Under the pieces are notes generated by a model. That model saw only the letters and a list, made by a program, of their open reading frames with translations, searched no databases and had not been told where the DNA came from. From UBA10649 sp963793105 (lineage in GTDB: Bacteria; Actinomycetota; Actinomycetes; S36-B12), in the NCBI GenBank assembly GCA_963793105.1, contig CAWBZB010000015.1, positions 1-64,000 on the forward strand: a DNA stretch of 64,000 nucleotides. The letters run 5' to 3'. Position numbers and translations under genes: made by a program. Position 1 is the first letter of the stretch. Each line of letters starts with the position of its first letter. Below, piece by piece: positions 52,650-61,227 of the stretch.

Positions 52650-54488
52650 ATGCGATCAGGGACGGTCCCGCTGGGGCCGTCCCTTCGCGCATCCCTGGAC
52701 CTGATCGGCCAGCGCGCCCGGCGCCGGTACATCGTGGTCGTCATGGCCCAGATGGCCACCTCCCTGCTGGATCTGGCCGGCGTCCTGCTCATCGGCATGA
52801 CCGTGGTATTCGCCTACTCGGTTCCGGCGGGCGTTGAGGTCCCGGCGACCGTCCAGACCGCGATCGACACCCTCGGCCTCGAGGATGTTCCGCTGACGAC
52901 CCTGGCCGTGGCCTGTGGCCTGATCGCCGCGGCGCTCCTGCTCACCAAGAGCGCTGTGAGCGCGATCATGCTCCAGCGCATCTTCCGCTTCCTGGCCCGG
53001 CGTCAGGCCCAGGTGGCTTCGCAGCTGAGCCGCGGGTGGTTCGGCGCTGACGTGCGCGCCGTCCATTCGCGGACGGACATCGAGATCGAGCAGGCGGTGA
53101 CGACTTCCGCGTACTTCGCGACCACGGGGCTGCTCGGCTCGCTGGCCGTCGTCGCGACCGAGCTCTCGCTTCTGGTCGTGCTGTCCGTGGCCCTGGTGTT
53201 CGTCGACCCGGTCGCCACGCTGCTGGCGGCGGCGTGCTTCGTCGTGGTGTCTGTCGTGGTGCACCGCGCGCTCAGTGGGTGGGCAGGACGGCTCGGCCGT
53301 GAGCTCACGGAGCGCAGCGTGGCGGGCCGGGCCGATGTCCGGCAGGCCATGGACTCCTTCCGTGAGCTTCGCACGGCCCGCCGGCTGGGCTACCCGCTCG
53401 AACGCTTCGAAGGCAACGTCGAGCGAATCTCGTCGAACAACGCCAACCTGCTCTTCATCAACAACGTGCCGAAGATCGCCTACGAGGCGGCGCTGGTCGT
53501 CGGCGCGCTCCTGCTCGTCGGCTGGCGGGTCGTGACGGGTGACGTGGCGGAAGCCCTGGCCTTCCTCGCGGTGTTCCTGACTGCGGCCGCGCGCCTGCTG
53601 CCGTCCATGGTCCGACTGCAGGGGCAGCTGGTGAGCATGCGGGCCGCCGCCGGCCAGGCGAGGCTCACCTTCGAGTTGGCTGATGAGGAGCGCGAGCGCG
53701 GCGCGCCGCCGAGTCTGGACGACCTGGGCCGGCGACTCCCACTGTCCGGAGATGAGACCGCTGACTTCGACCCGACTGTCGAGGTCACGGACGTCACCGT
53801 GACGTACCGGGGCAACGTTGAGCCGACGCTGCAGAACGTGACGCTGAGAATCGCGGCGGGGGAGTCCCTGGTCCTGGTGGGTCCGACAGGGGTGGGGAAG
53901 TCGACTCTGGTCGACGTGATCCTGGGGGCCACGGAGCCGGAGAGCGGCAGCGTCCGCATCGGCGGGCTCGACCCCCGCGAGTGCCAGGAGCGCTGGCCCG
54001 GCGCGATCGCGTACATGCCGCAGGACTGCCCGATCTGGAGCGGCACGGTTCGGGACAACGTGGCCTTGGGGATTCCTGCCGACCAGATCGACGAAGATGC
54101 GGCGTGGCGTGCCCTCGAGCAGGCGCACCTGGCCTCGGACGTCCGGGAGCGTGGCGGTATCGACGCGCAGGTCGGGCAGGCCGGTCGGCAGTTGAGCGGT
54201 GGGCAGCGGCAGCGCCTGGGCATCGCCCGGGCCCTGTACTCCCAGCCGCGGCTGCTGGTCCTCGACGAAGCGACCAGTGCCCTAGACGAGGAGACGGAGG
54301 CGCTCATCGGCGGCGTGATCGAGGAGCTGCGCGGAACCGTCACCGTGATCGCCGTCGCGCACCGGCGGTCCACCATCGAGCGGGCCACGCGGATCGACGT
54401 GGTCGCCGATGCCGGCATCGCCTTCCTCGGCTCGCGGAGTACTCGTCTTCAGCCAGCAGGAGGGACGGCTCTCGCCCCACTACCGTGA
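52650..54488 (+). CDS. ABC exporter, membrane-ATPase fusion (C-terminus altered)
   Basis: 612 aa. Six transmembrane helices (about 25-330) are followed by the ATPase: Walker A 'VGPTGVGKSTLVDVI', signature 'LSGGQRQRLGIARAL', Walker B 'LLVLDEATSALDEE' and H-loop 'VIAVAHR'. The layout resembles lipid-linked oligosaccharide or peptide exporters. After 'ATRIDVVADAGIAFLG' the usual end of an exporter is replaced by about 20 unrelated residues, so a deletion or frame change near 54420 joins it to the next gene. It probably exports a lipid-linked glycan made by the neighbouring glycosyltransferases. Confidence 0.85.
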   Translation: MRSGTVPLGPSLRASLDLIGQRARRRYIVVVMAQMATSLLDLAGVLLIGMTVVFAYSVPAGVEVPATVQTAIDTLGLEDVPLTTLAVACGLIAAALLLTKSAVSAIMLQRIFRFLARRQAQVASQLSRGWFGADVRAVHSRTDIEIEQAVTTSAYFATTGLLGSLAVVATELSLLVVLSVALVFVDPVATLLAAACFVVVSVVVHRALSGWAGRLGRELTERSVAGRADVRQAMDSFRELRTARRLGYPLERFEGNVERISSNNANLLFINNVPKIAYEAALVVGALLLVGWRVVTGDVAEALAFLAVFLTAAARLLPSMVRLQGQLVSMRAAAGQARLTFELADEERERGAPPSLDDLGRRLPLSGDETADFDPTVEVTDVTVTYRGNVEPTLQNVTLRIAAGESLVLVGPTGVGKSTLVDVILGATEPESGSVRIGGLDPRECQERWPGAIAYMPQDCPIWSGTVRDNVALGIPADQIDEDAAWRALEQAHLASDVRERGGIDAQVGQAGRQLSGGQRQRLGIARALYSQPRLLVLDEATSALDEETEALIGGVIEELRGTVTVIAVAHRRSTIERATRIDVVADAGIAFLGSRSTRLQPAGGTALAPLP

Positions 54489-55418
54489 CTGGCGCAGGGC
54501 TGCCTCGATGCCGGCGCGCTGGTCGTGGAGAAGAACGTCTTCGCCCTCCCGTCGGCCTATCGGCCCGTGCATCCGCGATATGTGCATGCGCTGATGTCGG
54601 TTGACGGTGCGCATCGCCTTGCCTGGCGTTCGGGGCTGGCCGGCTGTCGGCCGCCAGCGGAGTACCTGCTTCTCCCGAACCCGCTGCTCGCGTCGTCATC
54701 GGAGATGTGGGAGCGCCGACATCGGGATTCGAATCGATTGAGGTTCCTGCGCGCGGGGCGCCCGGACGCCGTCAAGTGGAGCGATTGGGAGCAGCGTCTG
54801 GCCCAGGCGATCGCCCGGTCTCGGCCGGGGCTGTCGATCGAACTGACCTTGGTGGGGCTCCCAGACGAGTGCCGGCTGGACACGCTGTCCCTGCCCCCCA
54901 ACCTCAGTGTGACGATCCGGCGATGCTGAGCATGGAGCAACTCCGGCAGGCGTATCTCGAATCCGATGTCTACGTGCACTTCAGTCGCATTGGAGAGACC
55001 TTCGGGAACACGATCGCGGAGGCGCAGGCGGCCGGATGCGTGTGCGTGGTTGCCCTGGATCCGGCCTGGGACTGCGCCCCACTTGAGTTCCTGGCCGTCG
55101 GTCGCTCGCTTGCTGCGAGTCCTGCGACGCTGCTCAGGAGAGTCGACGAACTCGTGGACGGGATCGAGCGCGCGGGACGGTTCGGTCCAGAAGTCGTTCC
55201 CCCTCTGATGAGCGTCGATGCCTACCTTGACCAGTTGCTGGGCCTGGCTGACGGGTTGACTCGCCGGCGGACTCTTCCCAGCCGCTGTGCGGCCGGTGGT
55301 TACCTGGCGTCGGTGGGAACAGGCTCGCAGGCAGGCGTGGCGCGGTGCGTGCGCCGTCACTCGAGGAGCGCGTGCAGTGAAGAATCGCGTGGTGCGACGA
55401 CGTGTGGAGTTGGTGTGA
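54411..55418 (+). pseudogene. glycosyltransferase (GT4-like), truncated and frameshifted
   Basis: Family-like sequence appears in several frames: 'VLVFSQQEGRLSPHYRDW' (about 54430-54490), 'LVVEKNVFALPSAYRPVHPR' to 'SIELTLVGLPDECRL' (54500-54925), then 'YLESDVYVHFSRIGETFGNT' and 'IAEAQAAGCVCVVALDP' (54930-55290). A basic tail 'TWRRWEQARRQAWRGA' ends at 55418. The donor-site Glu pair (SRIGE...AEA) matches GT4. The N-terminal acceptor domain is largely missing where the gene meets the ABC transporter. Either an assembly deletion or real decay. Confidence 0.6.
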
Positions 55419-55444
55419 GCAATCCCATCCGCAGGCAGGCGGTC

Positions 55445-55804
55445 CTAGGAGACACGGGCCGTGGATTCCCGGTCCGTGTCAAGAGGCTTCCACAGGAGCC
55501 GCGTCGCCGTGGTCCGGGCGATCACGTGGAATCCGTGGCGGAGGTAGAACCCGCCCGCGTCGCGCTTGCCGGAGGATTCTGAGGGGTACAGGTCGCTGTT
55601 GGCCACCACGATCGCGCGGTACTGGATCGTGAGCGTCGACATGAGGAATCCGAGTAGGTGGCCTCCCGAGGTGGCCGCGAAGGCCAGTGCGTCCGCAGCG
55701 TGTGTATGGAGGCGCGTTCTCTGGGGGAGGCGCTCGAGAAGTTCGCAGTGCATCTCGGTGATTCCCGGAAGGTCCGCTTCCACCGCCGGGCCAATGTCGA
55801 CCAT
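55445..55804 (-). CDS. GNAT-like acetyltransferase, short
   Basis: 119 aa. N-terminus 'VDIGPAVEADLPGITEMHCE' and C-terminus 'GGFYLRHGFHVIARTTATRL' are those of GNAT N-acetyltransferases. The central acetyl-CoA pyrophosphate loop (Q/RxxGxG/A) is absent, so an internal deletion or inactive protein is likely. The ATG at 55804 lies 6 nt after TAGCAT, which supports a genuine gene. Confidence 0.5.
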   Translation of the reverse strand: MVDIGPAVEADLPGITEMHCELLERLPQRTRLHTHAADALAFAATSGGHLLGFLMSTLTIQYRAIVVANSDLYPSESSGKRDAGGFYLRHGFHVIARTTATRLLWKPLDTDRESTARVS

Positions 55805-55810
55805 GATCCG

Positions 55811-55816
55811 ATGCTA
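55811..55816 (-). promoter_or_regulatory. -10 element of the GNAT-like gene
   Basis: TAGCAT on the minus strand, 6 nt before the ATG at 55804. Confidence 0.45.
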
Positions 55817-55851
55817 GCGATCGACCGCACGGCCTTCGTCGTCTGCATGAC

Positions 55852-55857
55852 TACACT
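55852..55857 (+). promoter_or_regulatory. -10 element of the GT2 gene
   Basis: TACACT, 6 nt before the GTG at 55864. Confidence 0.45.
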
Positions 55858-55863
55858 CCCGTC

Positions 55864-56678
55864 GTGATCTCTGTCGTCGTGGCCGCCCGAGACGAGGAGC
55901 CGCGGATCGCGGATTGCATTGGGTCGGTGGTGGCCTGGGCGGACGAGGTCGTTGTCGTGGACGATCACAGCACGGATCGCACGGCAGCGGTGGCGGAGGA
56001 GTGCGGTGCCCGGGTCGTCCGACTCGAGGGCAGCCTTCTCGAGATCGATGAGGTCCGGGGTCGTCCAGACCTGGTCTTCCGCGAGGGGTTTCTCGCGGCC
56101 CGGGGCGACTGGATCCTGCGGATGGATGCGGACGAGCGCCCGAGCCCGGACCTGCTCACCCGTCTCGGCGAGGTCGCAGCGGAGGGTGGTTACTCGGGGG
56201 TGAGGTTCGCCCGCCGCTACTACTACTTCGGGGACTGGCTGCGCCACGGCGGGTGGTTCCGCTCGGAGCAACTCGGCTTCTTCCGGGCCGATGCGTGGGA
56301 TAGATCGTGGCCGCGGGCGATCCACCAGCACGTGTCGGTGGCCGGCCGGGTGCTCGCTCTTCCGGCCGACGAGTCGCTGAGCATGGCGCACCTGGAGTAT
56401 GACGACGTCACGCAGTTCGTGACCCGTGCCCTGCTGTCCTACGCGCGTGCGGACGGGCGCGGGCGGGCGCGGGCCGGTGGACCCGCCCGGCGCCCGTCAC
56501 TGTTCGCGAGGCCAGCGCGTCGCGCGCTCGGGCGTTACGTGCTGCGGGGTGGCTTTCGGGATGGGACCAGGGAGCGGTGGCCGCCGCCCTGCTGGGGGCC
56601 TACGAGGTGTGCGCCGAGGCGTACGCCTGGGAGGCGACCCGGTCCGCTTCTCAGTCGGCGTGGAGCAGCTCGGAGTAG
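55864..56678 (+). CDS. glycosyltransferase family 2, WaaE-like (frame break near the end)
   Basis: About 270 aa. GT-A core: 'ISVVVAARDEEPRIADCIGS', 'DEVVVVDDHSTDRTAAVAEE' and metal-binding 'WILRMDADERPSPDLL'. 'FARRYYYFGDWLRHGGWFRS' is typical of lipopolysaccharide-core or WaaE-like enzymes that use soluble sugar nucleotides. Near 56565 the frame changes: the natural-looking C-terminus 'VAAALLGAYEVCAEAYAWEA' lies in another frame and stops at 56678. GTG start 6 nt after TACACT. Confidence 0.83.
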
Positions 56679-57790
56679 GCGCCCTCGATGGTCGAACGCC
56701 ATTGCGCCTCGCTGAATTCGGCCTCGAAGGCACTGCGGGCGGTGTTTCGGAGGGCCTGGCCGCCGCGGCCGACATCCTCGAGCGCTGATGCCAGGGATGC
56801 CGCGGAGCTGTAGATCCTCCCGGCGCCGGTCGACTCGATGTACGCGGCGAGCCCGCTGCCCGCCCGGGCGATGACGGGAACCGAGCCCTCCCATGCCTCG
56901 ACCGCCACGAGTGGAACGGCGCCCTCGGGGCCGACGCTCGGCACGATCATCGCGGAGTACTCCCACAGGCGTGCGCGCCATCGGGCGTTGTCGATCGCGC
57001 CGAGCAGAGTGACGTCCGGATGCGCGGGCAACCGGACGGTCGCGTCCTCTGACGCGCCTCCGATGATGTCGAGCCGCCGACCAGGTGGCCACTGCTCGAC
57101 GAGCTCCGCGAAGCCCTTCTCGGCACTGAGCCGTCCGACCGCGAGGTACCGAGGCAGTGGGGGCGGCAGTGTGGTGCTCCCATGGATGTCGGTGGTGAAG
57201 TTGGGCACCAGGCGCATGCGGTCGGAGGGGATGCCGAAGCGCAGGAACAGGTCCCGCGCCACCGGCGACAGCACGATGACCCGGTCGGCCCGGGCGACGA
57301 CGGGGTGCGCGGCGATGCCGTGCCGGTTGGCGATGGCCAGGGGCAGGCTCGCTACGGCGGACCCTCGGTAGCACGCATGCCGCACACCGGCGAGACGGTC
57401 GCCGTCGGGACATTCCGTGCACCAGGCGTTGTCGCGCAGCAGGAGCGCGTTGACGCACGCGTACCGGTAGTTGTGGAGTGTGGTGACGAGCGGTCCGGAC
57501 CAGGTCTTGAGCCATCGGGTGCCGAAGTTCGGGAAGAGGTTGTGCACGTGGACGAGGTCCGGCCGAAAGGCATGGAGCTCGGCGACCGGGCTGGCGCCTC
57601 GGCCCGACGCGACGCGCACCGCCGACTGGAGCGGGTACAGCGCCCGGCGGGACTCGTCGTCGGTGTGCCGCGCGACGACGAGCACGTCGTGGCCGGCCTC
57701 GGCGAGCGAGCGGACCTGCTCCAGGACGGTCGCGTTCTCCCCGCTGGGGTTGCTTGATGCGTAGAAGCTGTGGACGATCCCGATGCGCAC
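56651..57790 (-). CDS. glycosyltransferase family 4
   Basis: 379 aa, GT-B. N-terminal 'IGIVHSFYASSNPSGENATV' and 'DLVHVHNLFPNFG'. C-terminal 'YLAVGRLSAEKGFAELVEQW' and the donor-site 'IVPSVGPEGAVPLVAVEAWE'. A cysteine-rich patch around 'DNAWCTECPDGDRLAGVRHAC' matches a GT4 subgroup acting in capsule or exopolysaccharide synthesis. The GTG start is 6 nt after the preceding gene, so it is co-transcribed with it. It overlaps the GT2 gene end by 28 nt. Confidence 0.9.
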   Translation of the reverse strand: MRIGIVHSFYASSNPSGENATVLEQVRSLAEAGHDVLVVARHTDDESRRALYPLQSAVRVASGRGASPVAELHAFRPDLVHVHNLFPNFGTRWLKTWSGPLVTTLHNYRYACVNALLLRDNAWCTECPDGDRLAGVRHACYRGSAVASLPLAIANRHGIAAHPVVARADRVIVLSPVARDLFLRFGIPSDRMRLVPNFTTDIHGSTTLPPPLPRYLAVGRLSAEKGFAELVEQWPPGRRLDIIGGASEDATVRLPAHPDVTLLGAIDNARWRARLWEYSAMIVPSVGPEGAVPLVAVEAWEGSVPVIARAGSGLAAYIESTGAGRIYSSAASLASALEDVGRGGQALRNTARSAFEAEFSEAQWRSTIEGAYSELLHAD

Positions 57791-57796
57791 AGGCGG

Positions 57797-58195
57797 CTAC
57801 CCGTCGTGCTTGCCGGCGGGGAGGTCGACGATCTTGCAGGGGATCGCCGTGTTGTCGGCGAGGTGGTACGACGCGCAGACGCGGTGGTAGCCGTCGGCGA
57901 TGGTCAGCGGCACGCCCCGGTGGAGGTCGCCGCGCACGAGCAGGACGGGCGACAGCTTGGTCCCCTTGATCACCTTCGCGAGGTCCTCGGCCACGTGCGC
58001 GTCGCTGAACGGCAGCAGCTCGAGCCCGGACGCCCGCAGGAGGTCCTTGGCCTGGTAGGTCGTGATGGGGGCCTTCTTCAGCGCCTTGACCACGGAGTCG
58101 ACGTCGCGCTTGGTCAGGTGCAGGCTCAGGTAGGTGGCGGCGGCCGGGTAGTCGTGCGCGTCGGGCTTCTCGTCCCACAGGGGCGTCTCGGTCAT
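57797..58195 (-). CDS. ParB-like / hypothetical protein, 132 aa
   Basis: Soluble 132-aa protein. 'YQAKDLLRASGLELLPFSDA', 'LSPVLLVRGDLHRGVPLTIA' and especially 'ADGYHRVCASYHL' recall the (I/V)-x-DG-x-HR motif of ParB/sulfiredoxin-like domains, which bind nucleotides. The ATG start at 58195 replaces longer upstream options without ribosome sites. Its relation to the glycosyltransferase that follows is unclear. Confidence 0.7.
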   Translation of the reverse strand: MTETPLWDEKPDAHDYPAAATYLSLHLTKRDVDSVVKALKKAPITTYQAKDLLRASGLELLPFSDAHVAEDLAKVIKGTKLSPVLLVRGDLHRGVPLTIADGYHRVCASYHLADNTAIPCKIVDLPAGKHDG

Positions 58196-58293
58196 GATCT
58201 GCACGGCGGTCTCCGCTTCGCGAGGTGAGGGCGTGCCCCTCACCCTAGCGACGGGGTGTCCGCGCGGGGTCCTCATCGACAGCGCTGCGTTGG

Positions 58294-58299
58294 TAGGTT
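58294..58299 (+). promoter_or_regulatory. -10 element of the MIP channel gene
   Basis: TAGGTT, 8 nt before the ATG at 58308. Supports that ATG rather than the in-frame ATG at 58351. Confidence 0.45.
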
Positions 58300-58307
58300 C
58301 CGGTGGC

Positions 58308-59082
58308 ATGAGCGCCGAACAGCGTTGCCGAGCTGACCGACTTCGACAACATGGCCTATGAGGGCCACCGCTGGGCGTCCGAGGCGATCGGCACGTTCTT
58401 CCTCGTCATCGTCGCGGCCGGCGCTCCGATGATGAACCAGGCGTTCGACCAGTCGGTCGGTCGGGTCGCGGCGGTGGTCGCGCCGGGCGTCATGGTGATG
58501 GCCATGATCATGTACATGGGCAAGGTGTCCGGCGCCCACTTCAACCCGGGCGTCACGCTGGCGTTCAGCCTGCGCGGGGACTTCCCGTGGCGACGGGTCC
58601 CCGGCTACCTCGTCGCCCAGCTCGTCGGCGCGACCCTCGCGGTCCTGGTCGCGCAGGCGATCATCGGGGTCTCCGGGTCCTACGGGGCGACCTTCCCGGC
58701 GGACACGAGCACGCCGATGGCCGCGTTCTGGATGGAGCTCATCCTCACCTTCGGGCTGCTGAGCGTGATCCTCGGGACGGCGTCGGGGGCGCAGAACATC
58801 GGCATCATCGGAGCGATCGGCGTCGGCGGCTACATCGCGCTCGCGGGGCTGTGGGCCAGCCCGCTGTCGGGGGCGTCCATGAACACCTTCCGCAGCCTGG
58901 GCCCCGCGATCGTCGCCAACGACTACTCGTCGATCTGGGTCTACGTCGCCGGACCGCTCATCGGGGCGGTGCTTGCCGTCGGCGCGGCGATGGCGCTGCG
59001 AGGCGCCGGGGGCGGACGCACCGGGTCGCTGGCCGCGCAGGGTGCCTACGCCCCCGAGGTGCGCAAGCCCGACAAGGCGTAG
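58308..59082 (+). CDS. MIP/aquaporin family channel with altered NPA motifs (frame break near start)
   Basis: About 243 aa from the in-frame ATG at 58351, or about 257 aa if the ATG at 58308 is used with a 1-nt correction that restores 'VAELTDFDNMAYEGHRW'. Six transmembrane helices. The first half-helix reads 'GAHFNPGVTLAF' (NPG instead of NPA). The second reads 'GASMNTFRSLGPAIV' (NTF where NPA is expected, with the selectivity Arg kept). Substrate selectivity is therefore hard to predict; non-polar gases or small solutes are possible. It stands just before the RiPP-like cluster. Confidence 0.82.
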
Positions 59083-59086
59083 CCGA

Positions 59087-59509
59087 TCAGAGCGCGAACG
59101 CCGCCGAGTCGGGCAGGAAGTAGTGGTACGGGTTGATGTACAGGGCGATCTTCAACCCGGCTGCGGTGCGCTGCACGATCCAGTCCTCGCCGACGACCAC
59201 CTTGATGACCCCTTCTGCGCCGACCACCCGGCCCTCCCAGTAGACCGCGCCGACCGCGCGTGCCCGCTCCGGCTCGGACGACAGCGGGGTGATCTCCCAC
59301 GGGTCGAGGGGAATGTGCTTCTCGTCGGTGAGCCGCTGGTGGATCTCGTAGTTGCCCTGCATCGTGATGTCCTCCCCGTGCGGCACGACGATGACGGGCG
59401 AGGGGTGCACGAAGTAGGCCGACTGCGCGGCGGCGTCGCCCTTGTCGATCATGACGGTCTCGTGGAACCGGTTCATGAGGTCGAGGACCTCGTCGATCGT
59501 GATGGCCAT
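59087..59509 (-). CDS. NTF2/SnoaL-like protein
   Basis: 140 aa. A cone-shaped NTF2-like fold is suggested by the helix 'IDEVLDLMNRFHETVMIDKG', 'YFVHPSPVIVVPHGEDITM' and the late strands 'DWIVQRTAAGLKIALYIN'. These proteins act as small isomerases, hydrolases or binding subunits. AGGAG precedes the ATG. It is the last gene in the leftward RiPP-like cluster and may act on the modified peptide, by position only. Confidence 0.7.
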   Translation of the reverse strand: MAITIDEVLDLMNRFHETVMIDKGDAAAQSAYFVHPSPVIVVPHGEDITMQGNYEIHQRLTDEKHIPLDPWEITPLSSEPERARAVGAVYWEGRVVGAEGVIKVVVGEDWIVQRTAAGLKIALYINPYHYFLPDSAAFAL

Positions 59510-59591
59510 GCGGGGCTCCTGAGTGTCGGGGCGTGGTGACGAGGGTCGAGCCGACCGTGCACCGTCCGGTCAGCGCTGTGCGCTCGCGCGC

Positions 59592-59861
59592 TCAGGAATC
59601 CGACGCGGTGAGGATCCCGATCGTCGTCATCTTCGCCAGGAACGGCTCGACGTCCGCGCGGCACCGCTCGTCGCTGACGTCGAACTCCTCCCGCAGTGAC
59701 GAGACCAGGGCGTCGACCGTCGCCGGCTCCGCCAGCAGCGCCCAGACGCGCGCCCCCACACGGTCGAGCGAGTGGTAGCTGAAGTCGGCAGGAGAGAGCA
59801 GGACGACCTGGCCGTCGACGACAGCGTCGACGGCTCCGGTGGCGCGTGAGTACACGGTCAT
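59592..59861 (-). CDS. PqqD family protein (RiPP recognition element)
   Basis: 89 aa from the ATG at 59861, which overlaps the kinase stop (ATGA). The winged-helix RRE fold fits: 'VVLLSPADFSYHSLDRVGAR', 'VWALLAEPATVDALVSSLRE', then 'VEPFLAKMTTIGIL'. In lasso and other RiPP systems such a protein (B1) binds the leader peptide and delivers it to the processing enzymes. Two precursor-like peptides lie about 1.0 kb upstream on the same strand. Confidence 0.88.
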   Translation of the reverse strand: MTVYSRATGAVDAVVDGQVVLLSPADFSYHSLDRVGARVWALLAEPATVDALVSSLREEFDVSDERCRADVEPFLAKMTTIGILTASDS

Positions 59862-60729
59862 GGCGGCGTGGTGCTCCCTTGGTCGACGATGATCGAGGCG
59901 ATGTGGTCCAGGACGATGTCGAGGTGCCACCCTTCGGGCGGTCGGGTGACGCGGTGCACCTCGACGCTGGAGGCCAGCCGGGTGGCCCAGGCGAAGAACG
60001 AGTGAGCGCGACCGTCGGCAGCAGAGATGCCGGCGGAGTTGGAGTTGTTCAGGATCGCCTGGATCCGCTCGGCGCCCGACGAGCGGCGCGGCAGGCGACG
60101 TCGGTGGCAGTGCTCTCGTCGATCATCAGCTCGACGGCGACGCGGAGCGGCCGGGCGCCGTCGACCCACGGGCACGCTCGCGCTGATCTTGCTGAGCTCG
60201 GACGTCCCGACGCGGGCCGTGTCGGGCACCTCGAAGTGCGCCGCGGCCTGGTCGGTGAGGTGCACGGGACGCTCCCAGCCGAAGACGATACGGCTGGTCG
60301 TCGACGAAGTCGACCGGGACGACGTCGTCGATGATCAGGTGCGTGCCCGCGGCGGCTCGAGTGCGGTGACGGTGGTGGACTTGCCGGCGCCGGAGAAGCC
60401 CATGACGGCCAGGGCGCCGGCGTCGATGACGACGGCGGACGCGTGCAGCGTGTACTCCTGCCGCAGGACGCGGATCCAGCGCGGCGCCCACCCGTAGACC
60501 AGGTAGTCCATGTCGTGGACCGTGCGGCCGGGGCTCCGGCTCGAGGGTGACGCTCTGGGCGGTGACGTGCATGCGCCCGACGCCGTCGATCAGGGCGAGG
60601 AACTCACCGGGCGCCATCTGCATGAAGCCCTCGTCGCGGGTGACGCCCTCGAGGCTCTCGGCGATGGGCGCCGACGACCACGTCGACCCCCCATTCGCGC
60701 GCGGGGAAGCCGGCGGCGATGGAGGTCAT
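59858..60729 (-). pseudogene. HPr-kinase-like serine kinase of a RiPP cluster, multiple frame breaks
   Basis: Protein-like sequence of about 290 aa is spread over the three minus frames. It runs 'MTSIAAGFPAREWGVDVVVG', 'GEFLALIDGVGRMHV', 'YTLHASAVVIDAGALAVMG' with Walker A 'GFSGAGKSTTV', then 'HLIIDDVVPVDFVDDQPYR', 'VGTSELSKISASVPVG' and 'WHLDIVLDHIASIIV'. The Walker A and following Asp match HprK-type kinases that phosphorylate lasso peptides (paeninodin type). At least five 1-nt indels are needed. The ATG at 60729 is 7 nt after TAGCCT. Confidence 0.72.
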
Positions 60730-60736
60730 GGAGGGC

Positions 60737-60742
60737 AGGCTA
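60737..60742 (-). promoter_or_regulatory. -10 element of the kinase gene
   Basis: TAGCCT on the minus strand, 7 nt before the ATG at 60729. Confidence 0.4.
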
Positions 60743-60851
60743 GTTGACGGGTCCTGCCGCCGGCCTGCCTGAAGCCGGCCTCGACTTCGCGACCGCGAGT
60801 GGCCTGCGGTGCGGCTCAGCCGCTCGACGTCAGGGGTCGGCATTATGGAGC

Positions 60852-60980
60852 CTACGCTGGGTGGGGCTGGGACTGGGGGTGCCGTTGCGGATGCGGGCGT
60901 GACGGGTGCCCGGACGCGCCGTCGGCGTCGCTGAGGGGCGTGACCTCGGGGGCCTGCCAGTCGAGCTTCTCGCTAGTCAT
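60852..60980 (-). CDS. putative RiPP precursor peptide 1
   Basis: 42 aa. Leader-like N-terminus 'MTSEKLDWQAPEVTPLSDAD' followed by GASGHPS and a Pro/His/Gln-rich tail. It shares W-x-A-P-x-V-T and (D/E)ADGASGHPS with peptide 2. The W-x-A-P-x-V element resembles the Y-x-x-P-x-L motif that B1/RRE proteins read in lasso leaders. Compared with peptide 2, one extra A after the HPS codons (near 60901) shifts the tail. Removing it gives 'ARIRNGTPSPSPTQ', close to peptide 2, and a stop at 60830-60832. Confidence 0.6.
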   Translation of the reverse strand: MTSEKLDWQAPEVTPLSDADGASGHPSRPHPQRHPQSQPHPA

Positions 60981-60986
60981 TGTCGG

Positions 60987-60992
60987 GTCCTA
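60987..60992 (-). promoter_or_regulatory. -10-like element of precursor 1
   Basis: TAGGAC on the minus strand, 6 nt before the ATG at 60980; its TAG is the stop codon of precursor 2. Confidence 0.3.
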
Positions 60993-61124
60993 GGTTCGGG
61001 TGGGGCTGGGACTGGGGGTGCCGTTGCCGTTGCGGATGCGGGCGGACGGGTGCCCGGATGCGCCGTCGGCCTCGGTGATAGAGGTGACGTGCGGCGCGGT
61101 CCACTCGCTCTTGTCAGGAGTCAT
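60990..61124 (-). CDS. putative RiPP precursor peptide 2
   Basis: 44 aa: 'MTPDKSEWTAPHVTSITEAD', then GASGHPS and the tail 'ARIRNGNGTPSPSPTRT'. It is the better-preserved tandem copy. The C-terminal part is rich in Ser, Thr, Asn and Arg, giving several candidate sites for phosphorylation or hydroxylation. It stands 9 nt upstream of peptide 1 on the same strand, and TAGACT lies 7 nt before its ATG. Protein size and position favour a substrate of the nearby RRE protein and protease. Confidence 0.62.
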   Translation of the reverse strand: MTPDKSEWTAPHVTSITEADGASGHPSARIRNGNGTPSPSPTRT

Positions 61125-61131
61125 GCGGGGG

Positions 61132-61137
61132 AGTCTA
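61132..61137 (-). promoter_or_regulatory. -10 element of precursor 2
   Basis: TAGACT on the minus strand, 7 nt before the ATG at 61124. Confidence 0.45.
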
Positions 61138-61227
61138 GGCGGGCTCCGGCCTCCGGACAAGGACTTTTCCCGCAATTTCGGGCATGAGTGGATTCCGATT
61201 CGCCTACAGTCGGGCGCGGGAGGTTCG

